Below, one piece after another: positions 1 to 6,198 of a stretch of 11,061 nucleotides of DNA (position 1 is the first letter of the stretch; each line of letters begins with the position of its first letter). The translations under genes were made by a program, and so were the position numbers. The DNA lies in the NCBI GenBank assembly GCA_005240015.1, contig SBBV01000619.1, forward strand, positions 1-11,061. The letters run 5' to 3'. This stretch comes from Candidatus Odyssella thessalonicensis (GTDB taxonomy: Bacteria > Pseudomonadota > Alphaproteobacteria > Bin65). The notes under the pieces were generated by a model. That model ran no database searches. It saw nothing but the letters and a program-made list of their open reading frames with translations, and was not told where the DNA came from.

Positions 1-31
1 CCGCTTCCATCGGCCCGGCATCGCGCTCGGG
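1..31. repeat. Exact 31-bp direct repeat of usp positions 501-531
   Basis: Bases 1-31 are identical to bases 501-531 in the same orientation, and identity stops abruptly at base 32 versus 532. The second copy lies inside the universal stress protein gene and encodes residues 190-199 there. The repeat may extend beyond the left edge. It is too long to be chance. It is either a duplicated usp fragment or a chimeric contig end. Confidence 0.9.
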
Positions 32-130
32 GCGCCCGGGCCCCTGATCTTCGCGACGAAGCGTCATCGCTGAGCGGAACGGCTCCCATTGCCGCTGGTC
101 TGCGCCGACCTTCGTGCCCAACCATACCAT
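1..130 (-). CDS. Hypothetical ORF, 5' end only, runs off window; tail matches the usp gene
   Basis: An ATG at 130 on the minus strand is preceded by GGAGGG with a 7-base spacer and opens a frame that stays open to the window edge (43 codons). The first 33 residues (starting MVWLGTKVGADQRQW) match no family I recognise. From residue 34 the DNA becomes identical to the neighbouring usp gene and in the same reading frame, giving PERDAGPMEA. A real gene would thus be a fusion of an unknown N-terminus to the second half of a universal stress protein domain, entering mid-domain. An FNR-like box at 200-213 lies upstream in a suitable place. The start and ribosome site look genuine, but the junction may be an assembly chimera, so the product is uncertain. 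Confidence 0.35.
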   Translation of the reverse strand, partial: MVWLGTKVGADQRQWEPFRSAMTLRREDQGPGRPERDAGPMEA

Positions 131-199
131 GTCCCGACCCTCCGCGAACCCCATCGGCGCTCGAGGAGTATCAGACCGTCAGAACGTGGTTAAGGTCCT

Positions 200-213
200 T
201 TGACCCAGGTCAT
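200..213. promoter_or_regulatory. Imperfect FNR/FixK-like dyad (TTGACCCAGGTCAT)
   Basis: TTGA-N6-TCAT differs in one base from the TTGA-N6-TCAA core bound by FNR/FixK-type regulators. On the minus strand a GATACT hexamer at 173-168 and the ATG at 130 lie downstream. The gap between box and hexamer is 26 bases rather than the ideal 22, so activation is less convincing than for the usp box. It could control the ORF that leaves the window at base 1. Confidence 0.4.
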
Positions 214-273
214 GGGACCGGGCGCCCTCGCGCCACGCCCAGTCCGCGTCGGTCCGTGCTTGCGCCGCCTTGA

Positions 274-1098
274 TCAGTGCGACATCAGCACCGGTGCCGT
301 CATGTGCTGGAAGATGCTGTGCGTAGCCCCGCCCAAGATGAGCTCGCGCAGGCGCGAGCGGCCGTAGGCGCCCATCACGATGAGATCCGCGGAGAGATCG
401 GCGGCGACCGAGAGCAGCATGTCACCCACTTCGAGCTCCCTGCTGCGCGCGACGCGCGTCCTGGCCTTGACGCCGTGCGCGGCGAGCCAGCGCTTCATGT
501 CCGCTTCCATCGGCCCGGCATCGCGCTCGGGATTGATCGTCAGCACCGTCACCTCGTCGGCGCCGGTGAGAAACGGAAGCGCGTCGGCGAGCGCGCGCGC
601 CGATTCGCGCGTGCCGCTCCAGGCCGCGAGCACGCGCTTGCCGGCGTCGGCAAACGTGCCGGCGTAGGGCACCATGAGCACCGGCCGGCCGAGCGCCATC
701 ACGACCTCGGCCGGCGAATCGTAGTCGGTGGCGACGTCGGATTCCTCCGGCGCCGGCTGCGGCAGCACCGCAAGGTCGGCAAAACGCGCGCGCGCGATCA
801 CCGCCTCGGCGGGCATGCCATCCACCTCGGTCCAGACCGGCTTGCCCTGCGGCAACGTCACCGCGGCGAGCGCCGTCTTCGCCGCTTCGGCGCGCTGGCG
901 GTAGATCACCTGCTGCGCCTCGACGATCTGCGGCGTCAGGATGCCGTCCATCGGAGCGGCGATGAACGGCGGGACATTGGCGAAAACCGCCTCGAGCCCG
1001 GCGCCGAAGCGCGCGGCGAGCGCGGCCGACAATCGCAAGACCGCCTGGTCGTGCGCCCCGCCCTCGACATGGGCGACGATGTGTTTGATCCCCGGCAT
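274..1098 (-). CDS. Universal stress protein, two UspA domains
   Basis: The 274-residue cytoplasmic protein has two tandem UspA folds, roughly residues 3-145 and 154-273. The second has the ATP-type loop G243-x2-G246-x9-G256, followed by GATHSIF and the terminal strand APVLMSH. The first domain lacks a clear loop (it has only GRPVLMVPY at its end), as is usual for the degenerate half of tandem Usp proteins. The open frame extends 47 codons further upstream, but the ATG at 1098 is preferred: GAGGTAG sits just upstream and the fold starts there (IKHIVAHV). The divergent gene starts at 1320. An FNR/FixK box at 1199-1212 and a correctly spaced -10 suggest induction under low oxygen, as for many rhizobial and phototroph usp genes. 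Exact function is unknown, and such proteins mostly support survival under stress. Confidence 0.88.
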   Translation of the reverse strand: MPGIKHIVAHVEGGAHDQAVLRLSAALAARFGAGLEAVFANVPPFIAAPMDGILTPQIVEAQQVIYRQRAEAAKTALAAVTLPQGKPVWTEVDGMPAEAVIARARFADLAVLPQPAPEESDVATDYDSPAEVVMALGRPVLMVPYAGTFADAGKRVLAAWSGTRESARALADALPFLTGADEVTVLTINPERDAGPMEADMKRWLAAHGVKARTRVARSRELEVGDMLLSVAADLSADLIVMGAYGRSRLRELILGGATHSIFQHMTAPVLMSH

Positions 1099-1170
1099 TT
1101 CGCTACCTCGCGGTGGTTCGTGGCCGGCACGGATGCGAAACGATGGAGGTCGAACTTCGCTCCCTCGCGA

Positions 1171-1212
1171 TCGATAGGCACGCGCATCCTTTGCAGCCTT
1201 GATCTGCGTCAA
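1171..1212 (-). promoter_or_regulatory. FNR/FixK-type class II promoter of the usp gene
   Basis: The dyad at 1199-1212 reads TTGATCTGCGTCAA on the plus strand and TTGACGCAGATCAA on the minus strand, and both half sites are perfect. Reading towards usp, 22 bases separate it from TATCGA at 1176-1171. This equals the spacing of a site centred at -41.5, so transcription would start near 1164, about 66 bases before the usp ATG. The dyad is palindromic and lies about 115 bases before mltB, so an effect on that gene cannot be excluded. Confidence 0.72.
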
Positions 1213-1319
1213 AGCGCGGTGTCCCGCGCCGGGCCGCACGCTCTCGCGGGCGCTTTCGCGGGGACGACGAGTCCTGTGCTAGCGTACCCTCTCCAACTCG
1301 GCTTCCGAGGGGTGCGCGC

Positions 1320-2498
1320 ATGCGATCCGTGGCGCTGCTGTCCTTATTCCCTGCATTGCTCGCGGGGCCCGCGGCGGCCGCGGGATTTTCCGACTGCGTC
1401 GAAGCGCTGCGGAATGCGTCGCTGCGCGCCGGCGTGAGTCGCGCCATCGTTGCGCAGGCGCTCGCCATCAATGCGCCGGACGAGAAGGTGCTGCGCCTCT
1501 CGCAGGTCCAGCCCGAGTTCAAGTTCGCGATCTGGGACTATCTCGCCTTTCTCGTCGACGAGCGCCGCGTCGGCGACGGGCGCGCGATGATGGCCCGCTA
1601 CGATCGCGTGCTGCGCGCGGCCGAGCAGCGCTTCGGTGTCGACCGCCACGTGATCGCGGCGGTGTGGGGCGTCGAGAGCGATTACGGGCGCGACGCCGGC
1701 GACAATTTCCTGCCGCATGCGCTGGCAACCTTGGCCTGCGCCGGCGGCGGGCGCACGCGCTTCTGGCGCAGCGAGTTGATGGCGGCGCTGACCCTGGTGC
1801 AGCGCGGCGACCTCCGGCTCGACAAGCTCTACGGCTCCTGGGCCGGCGCGTTCGGACAGACGCAGTTCATGCCGACCACCTATCAGCGCCTCGCCATCGA
1901 TTTCGACGGCGACGGACGGCGCGATCTCGTGAACTCGGTCGCCGATTCGCTCGGCTCGACGGCCAATTTCCTGCGCCGCGCCGGCTGGCGTCCGGGCGAG
2001 CCGTGGATGCTCGAGGTGCGCGTGCCCCAGGGCTACGCCGGCCCGACCGGGCGGCGCAACAAGGCGTCGCTCGCGGCCTGGGCGCGTCGCGGCGTGGTGC
2101 GCGCCGATGGCAGGCCGCTCACCGGCAACGCGCAGGCCGGGCTGCTGCTGCCGGCAGGTCCGCGCGGGCCGGGCTTCCTGGTGTTCCGCAACTTCGATGC
2201 GATCTATGCCTACAACACGGCGGAATCCTACGGCATCGCGATCTCGCATCTCGCCGACCGCCTCGCCGGGCACCCGCGGCTCCACACGCCGTGGCCGACC
2301 GACGATCCCGGGCTTTCGCGTGACGAGCAGCGGCGCCTGCAGGAGCTGCTCGCCGCCAAGGGCTACGACGTCGGCAAGATCGACGGAAAGATCGGCCAGC
2401 AGACCCGCGCCGCCATCGCCGAGGCCGAGAAGCGACTCGGCTGGCCGCCCACCGGCCGCCCGGGCCAGAAGATCTACCGCGCGCTCGGCGGAAGGTGA
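1320..2498 (+). CDS. Secreted lytic murein transglycosylase, MltB family, with C-terminal peptidoglycan-binding domain
   Basis: The 392-residue enzyme cleaves the glycan strand of peptidoglycan to 1,6-anhydromuropeptides in the periplasm. Residues 1-21 form a signal peptide (hydrophobic stretch then AAAA-G, no lipobox Cys, so soluble). The catalytic SLT_2 domain spans about 24-320. Catalytic Glu119 lies in WGVESDYG, with the family motifs GSWAGAFGQTQFMPTTY (172-188), FDGDGRRDL (195-203) and YNTAESYGIAI (298-308). A PG_binding_1 domain fills 333-390 (LQELLAAKGYDVGKIDGKIG). The ATG is supported by GAGGGG about 8 bases upstream and by the signal peptide. A TGCTAGCGT stretch ending at 1285 may be a -10. 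It is transcribed alone, divergently from usp, and no clear terminator follows. Confidence 0.92.
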   Translation: MRSVALLSLFPALLAGPAAAAGFSDCVEALRNASLRAGVSRAIVAQALAINAPDEKVLRLSQVQPEFKFAIWDYLAFLVDERRVGDGRAMMARYDRVLRAAEQRFGVDRHVIAAVWGVESDYGRDAGDNFLPHALATLACAGGGRTRFWRSELMAALTLVQRGDLRLDKLYGSWAGAFGQTQFMPTTYQRLAIDFDGDGRRDLVNSVADSLGSTANFLRRAGWRPGEPWMLEVRVPQGYAGPTGRRNKASLAAWARRGVVRADGRPLTGNAQAGLLLPAGPRGPGFLVFRNFDAIYAYNTAESYGIAISHLADRLAGHPRLHTPWPTDDPGLSRDEQRRLQELLAAKGYDVGKIDGKIGQQTRAAIAEAEKRLGWPPTGRPGQKIYRALGGR

Positions 2499-2557
2499 GG
2501 CGCACGAACGAAGACGGCCGACCACGCACGGCCAGAGCGCTCGACCGCCGGTCCGTA

Positions 2558-2587
2558 TCCGTGGCTGTCCGTGTTCGTCGGTGTTGC
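2558..2587. repeat. Degenerate 10-bp tandem repeat, three units
   Basis: Three adjacent units read TCCGTGGCTG, TCCGTGTTCG and TCGGTGTTGC, preceded by a partial TCCGTA. Period and composition resemble the dispersed CCGTG-type spacer repeats found in many bacterial genomes. No coding role is likely. Confidence 0.4.
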
Positions 2588-2717
2588 GCGCTTGCTGGGG
2601 CAAAGGCGGGTCGGGAGCGCGGGGGATCCGGCGGCGCTCTCGCCCCCTACGCTGCCGACCTCTTCGGTCAGCGCACGCACATGCAAATCAAGATGCGCGA
2701 GACGCGGCGCCGCGGCT

Positions 2718-2731
2718 TTGATCTGAGTCAA
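2718..2731. promoter_or_regulatory. FNR/FixK-type dyad (TTGATCTGAGTCAA) with no obvious target
   Basis: Both half sites match TTGA-N6-TCAA perfectly. The plus-strand gene starts 175 bases after the box, too far for class II activation, and the class II -10 position on the plus strand (2754-2759) is GGCGCG. On the minus strand the corresponding position reads CATCTT, but no gene follows. It may act at a distance on the hydrolase operon or be a relic. Confidence 0.6.
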
Positions 2732-2837
2732 ACTCCGCCGCCTCCAGAAGGATGGCGCGCTTGCGCTCCCGGAACATCGCTTGCGCGGCGCGGCTAAACT
2801 CCCCGCTCGGCGCAAGGCCGGATTGCGCGATTCCGCT

Positions 2838-2865
2838 TTGGCGCGCCGCGACCGCTTGCTAGCGT
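2838..2865 (+). promoter_or_regulatory. Possible promoter of the hydrolase-LLM operon
   Basis: TTGGCG at 2838-2843 and TAGCGT at 2860-2865 are 16 bases apart. Transcription would start near 2872, some 34 bases before the TTG start. The TGCTAGCGT block also occurs before mltB (ending at 1285), which supports a shared -10 style. Both hexamers are weak matches. Confidence 0.3.
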
Positions 2866-2905
2866 CGGGACGGACCGCCGAACACGGTTCCGGGAGGAAG
2901 CGCCT

Positions 2906-3679
2906 TTGAAAACGAGCGTCGTCAGGCTCGCCGGCATCGAGGTCGAGCTGTTCGAGGCAGGCAGCGGCACCGCGCTGCTATGGCTGCATGGCGGCAACGG
3001 CTTCGAGCCCTCGCACCCCTTCGTGCAGCCCTTCGCCGTGCGCCGGCGGCTCATCGTCCCCTCGCATCCCGGCTTCGGGAGATCGGGCCTGCCCGACTGG
3101 CTCGACAGCCCCGACGACATCGCGCATCTCTACCTCGAGCTCATGGACCAGCTCGGCCTCGCGCGCGCCGAGATCGTCGGCTGCTCGGTCGGCGGCTGGA
3201 TCGCGGCCGAGATGGCGACCAAGGCGCCCGAGCGCTTTACCAAGCTCGTGCTGGTCGGCCCCGCGGGCGTAAAGGTTGGCCGGAGCGACAAGCTCGACAT
3301 CCCCGACATCTGGGCGATGCCGCAGGAGGAGGTGAACAAGCTCTTGTTCCACGATCCGGCGAAGATGCAGATGGATCCGGCCAAGCTCTCCGACGAGCAG
3401 TTGACCGTGATGCTGCGCAACCGCGAGACCCTGGCGCTGCTCACCTGGGAGCCGTGGATGCACAATCCGAAGCTCAAGCACCGGCTGCATCGCGTGAAGG
3501 CGCCCGCGCTGTTCATCCGCGGCGCTAGCGACGGCCTCATCTCGCAAGCCTATCTCGAGGGCTATGCGCGCCTCCTGCCCAATGCGCGCATCGCGACGGT
3601 CGCCGCGGCCGGCCACGCGCCGCATTTGGAGCAGCCGCAAGCCTTCGCCGCCGCCGTCCTCTCGTTCCTCGACGGCTGA
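2906..3679 (+). CDS. Alpha/beta hydrolase (MhpC/esterase type)
   Basis: The 257-residue cytoplasmic hydrolase has the complete catalytic set: an oxyanion HGG (28-30), nucleophile Ser94 in GCSVGG, Asp209 in GASDG, and His237 in AAGHAPH. A cap region of about 125-190 follows the nucleophile strand. The family includes C-C bond hydrolases of meta-cleavage products (MhpC, BphD) as well as carboxylesterases and lactonases, and the substrate cannot be read from sequence. The gene starts with TTG at 2906, fixed by GGGAGGAAG five bases upstream. It is followed after 12 bases by the LLM oxidoreductase, so the two are almost certainly cotranscribed and probably act in sequence, for example oxygenation to an ester or lactone and then hydrolysis. 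That order is inference. Confidence 0.85.
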   Translation: MKTSVVRLAGIEVELFEAGSGTALLWLHGGNGFEPSHPFVQPFAVRRRLIVPSHPGFGRSGLPDWLDSPDDIAHLYLELMDQLGLARAEIVGCSVGGWIAAEMATKAPERFTKLVLVGPAGVKVGRSDKLDIPDIWAMPQEEVNKLLFHDPAKMQMDPAKLSDEQLTVMLRNRETLALLTWEPWMHNPKLKHRLHRVKAPALFIRGASDGLISQAYLEGYARLLPNARIATVAAAGHAPHLEQPQAFAAAVLSFLDG

Positions 3680-3691
3680 GGGAGAGCCACG

Positions 3692-4882
3692 ATGAAAGCC
3701 TGGCACTTCAGCGAGAACGCCTATCCCTATCTGCCGCCGGCGGAGACCTATCCCTCGATCCGCGTCTCGCTGCCGAGCCGCATCTACGACCCCGAGAAGG
3801 GCGCCGCGCTCTATCACCGCTACATCGACGAATGGCTGATCGCCGAGGACGAGGGCGTCGAGATCATGCTCAACGAGCATCATCAGACCGCGACCTGCGT
3901 CGATCCGGCGGCGCCGCTGGTGCTCGCGATCCTGGCGCGGCTCTCGAAGAAGGCGCGGCTCCTGATCCTCGGCAATCCCATCGCCAACCGGCGCCAGCCG
4001 GTGCGCGTCGCCGAGGAGATGGCGATGATCGACGTGCTCTCGCAGGGCCGGCTCGAGGCCGGCTTCGTGCGCGGCGTGCCCTACGAGATCCTGCCGGCCA
4101 ACAGCAATCCGGTGCGCATGAACGAGCGCCACTGGGAGGCGCTCGACCTCATCGTGAAGTCCTGGACCACGCATGACGGCCCGTTCAGCTGGGAAGGCCG
4201 CTTCTTCCACATGCGCGCGGTCAATATCTGGCCGAGGCCCTGGCAGCAGCCGCACCCGCCGATCTGGATCAGCACGACAAGCCCCTCGGGCGCCGCGCGC
4301 GTCGGCGAGCGCGGCTATGTGCAGGCGACGTTCTTGACCGGCTTCGACGGCACGCGCGCGGTGTTTGAGGGCTATCGCCGCGGCTGGATGAAGGCGGGGC
4401 GCAAGGAGCCGGTGCCGATCGACCGCCTCGCCTATGCGGCGCTGGTCTATGCGGCACCCTCCGAGAAGCAGGCGCGCGCGGGCGCCGAGAAGCTGCTCTG
4501 GTACATCCTTTCCAACAAGGTGCCGCCGCACATCGCCAATCCGCCCGGCTACGTGCCGGTGCAGGCCAACCTCGCGATACTGCGCGGCGCCGAGCATCCG
4601 CTCTCTGGCTTCAAGAAGAACGCCACCGTCGACGCCGCGATCGCGTCAGGGCTGATGTTTGCCGGCACGCCCGATCAAGTGATGGCGCAGTTCAAGAAGG
4701 TCTACGACTATGTCGGCGGCTTCGGGCATCTCCTGATCATGGGCCAGGCCGGCTTCCTCGAGCACGAGGAGACCGTGCTCGGCATCCGAACCTTCGCGCG
4801 CGAAGTCTACCCGCGCTTGAAGGAGGCTTATCCCGACAAGACGCCGTCGTGGAGCCCCACGGAAGCGGTAGCGGCGCAGTAG
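3692..4882 (+). CDS. LLM-class (luciferase-like) flavin-dependent oxidoreductase
   Basis: This 396-residue protein has the bacterial luciferase-like TIM-barrel fold. The typical core reads GNPIANRRQPVRVAEEMAMI, then DVLSQGRLEAGFVRG (residues 94-128), preceded by NEHH (61-64) and followed by FHMRAVNIWPRPWQQPHPPIWIS (172-194). Members use reduced FMN (or F420) to oxygenate aliphatic, sulfonated, terpenoid or aromatic substrates, and usually need a separate flavin reductase, which is not seen here. The ATG at 3692 follows GGGAGA and lies 12 bases after the hydrolase stop. The length is somewhat above the usual 330-380 because of an extended C-terminus. Substrate is unknown. The hydrolase partner and the nearby lig genes suggest oxidation of a plant-derived or aromatic compound. 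Confidence 0.85.
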   Translation: MKAWHFSENAYPYLPPAETYPSIRVSLPSRIYDPEKGAALYHRYIDEWLIAEDEGVEIMLNEHHQTATCVDPAAPLVLAILARLSKKARLLILGNPIANRRQPVRVAEEMAMIDVLSQGRLEAGFVRGVPYEILPANSNPVRMNERHWEALDLIVKSWTTHDGPFSWEGRFFHMRAVNIWPRPWQQPHPPIWISTTSPSGAARVGERGYVQATFLTGFDGTRAVFEGYRRGWMKAGRKEPVPIDRLAYAALVYAAPSEKQARAGAEKLLWYILSNKVPPHIANPPGYVPVQANLAILRGAEHPLSGFKKNATVDAAIASGLMFAGTPDQVMAQFKKVYDYVGGFGHLLIMGQAGFLEHEETVLGIRTFAREVYPRLKEAYPDKTPSWSPTEAVAAQ

Positions 4883-4895
4883 CGCAGGGACCTAC

Positions 4896-5000
4896 GTAGG
4901 GGCGGGTCTCAGACCCGCCCTGCGGCCTCGCCGCGCGCATCACGTTCGACGGTTTTCCTCGCGCCTCACGCCGGCGGAGGGGTCTGAGACCCGCCCCTAC
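4896..5000. repeat. 105-bp REP/MITE-like element with 21-bp terminal inverted repeats
   Basis: The left arm 4896-4916 (GTAGGGGCGGGTCTCAGACC...) is the exact reverse complement of the right arm 4980-5000. The left end is itself a near-perfect hairpin: GGGCGGGTCT at 4900-4909 pairs with AGACCCGCCC at 4911-4920 around one base. The element fills nearly all of the gap between two convergent genes (stops at 4882 and 5015), where it could end transcription from both sides. It looks like a palindromic extragenic repeat that may be moved in trans. No transposase is nearby. Confidence 0.85.
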
Positions 5001-5014
5001 GGTGCATCGCCGCC

Positions 5015-6142
5015 TTACGCCGTTCCCCATACCTTGCGCGCGAGCCCGACGACGAGGCGCAGCTTGGCCCATTGGCTCTCGACCTCGATGTCGTTGCCCT
5101 CGACGGTGCTGGCGAAGCCGCATTGCGGGCTCACGGCGCAGTTCTCGAGCGGGAAATAGCGCCCGGCCTCGTCGAGCCGCCGGCGCAGCGTGTCGAGGTC
5201 TTCGAGTTCGCCGTGCTTGGTGGTGATGAGGCCGAGCACCACCTTCCTGTCGCGCGGGATCAGCGTGAGCGGCACGAAATCGCCCGAGCGCTCGTCGTCG
5301 TATTCGAGCAGATAGGTGTCGACGTCGAGACGTGGGAAGATGATGCGCGCGATCTCGGCGTAGCCGCCCGCGGCGGCCCAGGCGTTCCTCGCATTGCCGC
5401 GGCAGATGTGGAACGCCGCCGTCGTCGTCGGCCGCCGTGCGGCGATGATGTCGTTGATCACGCGCACATAGGTGGCGAGCGTCTCGTCCGGATCCTCGCC
5501 GCGCGCCTTGAGCTTCTCGCGCATCGGCGCCTGCAGGAAATAGCTCATCACCGGGTCGTCGATCTGGATGTAGCGGCAGCCCAGCGCCTCGAGCGCCGCG
5601 ATCTCGGCGCGGTAGACGGCGACGACGTCGGCCCAGAACGCGTCGAGGTCGGGATAGGCCTTGCGGTCCACCGCGTCGCGTCCGCCGTGGAAATGGATGC
5701 GGCTCGGCGAGGGAATCGTCACCTTGGGCAGCACATGCGCGACGGCGGCCAGGCACTTGTAGTCGTACTCCATGATCGGCGCGGTGCGCGCGAGCCTGCC
5801 GGTCGTGAGCACGATCTTCGGGAGGTAGCCGGGGTCGGCGCCGCCCGCCGCCTTGAACGCGGCGCTCTCGTCGGGGCCGCCCCAGGCCGTGCCCTTGATC
5901 TTGAAGATGAAGTCGCTCCACCACACCGCGCGGCGGAACTCGCCGTCGGAGACGACCGGAAGGCCGGCCTCCTCCTGCATGCGCACGGCGTCGCGGATGC
6001 TCGCATCCTCGACCGCGCGCAATTGCTCGCGCGTGATCTCGCCCTTCGCGAACTCGGCTCGCGCCTCGTGCAGCGCGCGCGGCCGCAAGAGGCTGCCCAC
6101 GTGATCGGCGCGGAAGAACGGGCGGGATTGAGCCTTCGTCAT
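5015..6142 (-). CDS. MetE-core-like (cobalamin-independent methionine synthase C-terminal domain) protein
   Basis: The 375-residue protein consists of the catalytic TIM barrel of MetE without the N-terminal half, as in the YxjG/YxjH-like group, whose typical start FRADHVGSLLRP is present (10-21). Zinc and homocysteine site residues are kept: His245 and Cys247 in FHICRGN, Glu280 in LLEYDDER, Cys341 in SPQCGF, and Asp196 in QIDDP. It should therefore bind zinc and activate a thiol for methyl transfer, but the methyl donor is not necessarily methyl-tetrahydrofolate because the folate-binding N-terminal region is missing. ATG 6142 has only a weak ribosome site (AGCGG-like). It lies 56 bases after the ligU-type gene on the same strand and may be cotranscribed with it. 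It could make methionine or accept methyl groups released in aromatic O-demethylation, which is inference. Confidence 0.82.
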   Translation of the reverse strand: MTKAQSRPFFRADHVGSLLRPRALHEARAEFAKGEITREQLRAVEDASIRDAVRMQEEAGLPVVSDGEFRRAVWWSDFIFKIKGTAWGGPDESAAFKAAGGADPGYLPKIVLTTGRLARTAPIMEYDYKCLAAVAHVLPKVTIPSPSRIHFHGGRDAVDRKAYPDLDAFWADVVAVYRAEIAALEALGCRYIQIDDPVMSYFLQAPMREKLKARGEDPDETLATYVRVINDIIAARRPTTTAAFHICRGNARNAWAAAGGYAEIARIIFPRLDVDTYLLEYDDERSGDFVPLTLIPRDRKVVLGLITTKHGELEDLDTLRRRLDEAGRYFPLENCAVSPQCGFASTVEGNDIEVESQWAKLRLVVGLARKVWGTA

Positions 6143-6180
6143 TGGCTATGCCGCTTTCTCGCAGTCTCTTTCTTGTCGTC

Positions 6181-6195
6181 CCCGCGAAAAGCGGG
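6181..6195. other. Small hairpin between the tautomerase and MetE-like genes
   Basis: CCCGC (6181-6185) pairs with GCGGG (6191-6195) across a GAAAA loop in the 56-base gap between two minus-strand genes. It lacks a T tract, so it is a poor terminator. It resembles the core of the dispersed CCCGCGAAAGCGGG repeat class. Confidence 0.3.
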
Positions 6196-6198
6196 AAG

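Larger units (their letters stand above)
2499..2905. other. 407-bp intergenic region without a supported gene
   Basis: No frame here has a credible start and ribosome site. The stretch holds a weak GGCCG/CGGCC hairpin just after mltB (2515-2532, no T tract), a degenerate 10-bp tandem repeat (2558-2587), a good FNR/FixK dyad (2718-2731) and a possible promoter close to the hydrolase start. Its size and the orphan dyad suggest gene decay or loss. Confidence 0.55.

Noticed and set aside
1..31. Phage or island attachment site
   Set aside because: There is no integrase or tRNA in the window, and the second copy lies inside an intact usp gene 500 bases away.
277..1437. 386-codon plus-strand frame over usp
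   Set aside because: It is antisense to usp, has low-complexity Arg/His composition and overlaps the mltB start.
2752..2862. 36-codon ORF after the orphan FNR dyad
   Set aside because: The purine-rich stretch directly abuts the ATG, leaving no ribosome spacer, and the peptide has no recognisable features.
2978..4597. 539-codon open frame on the minus strand
   Set aside because: It lies antisense to the hydrolase and LLM genes. Its product is His/Arg/Glu-rich with no domain, a typical GC-rich shadow.
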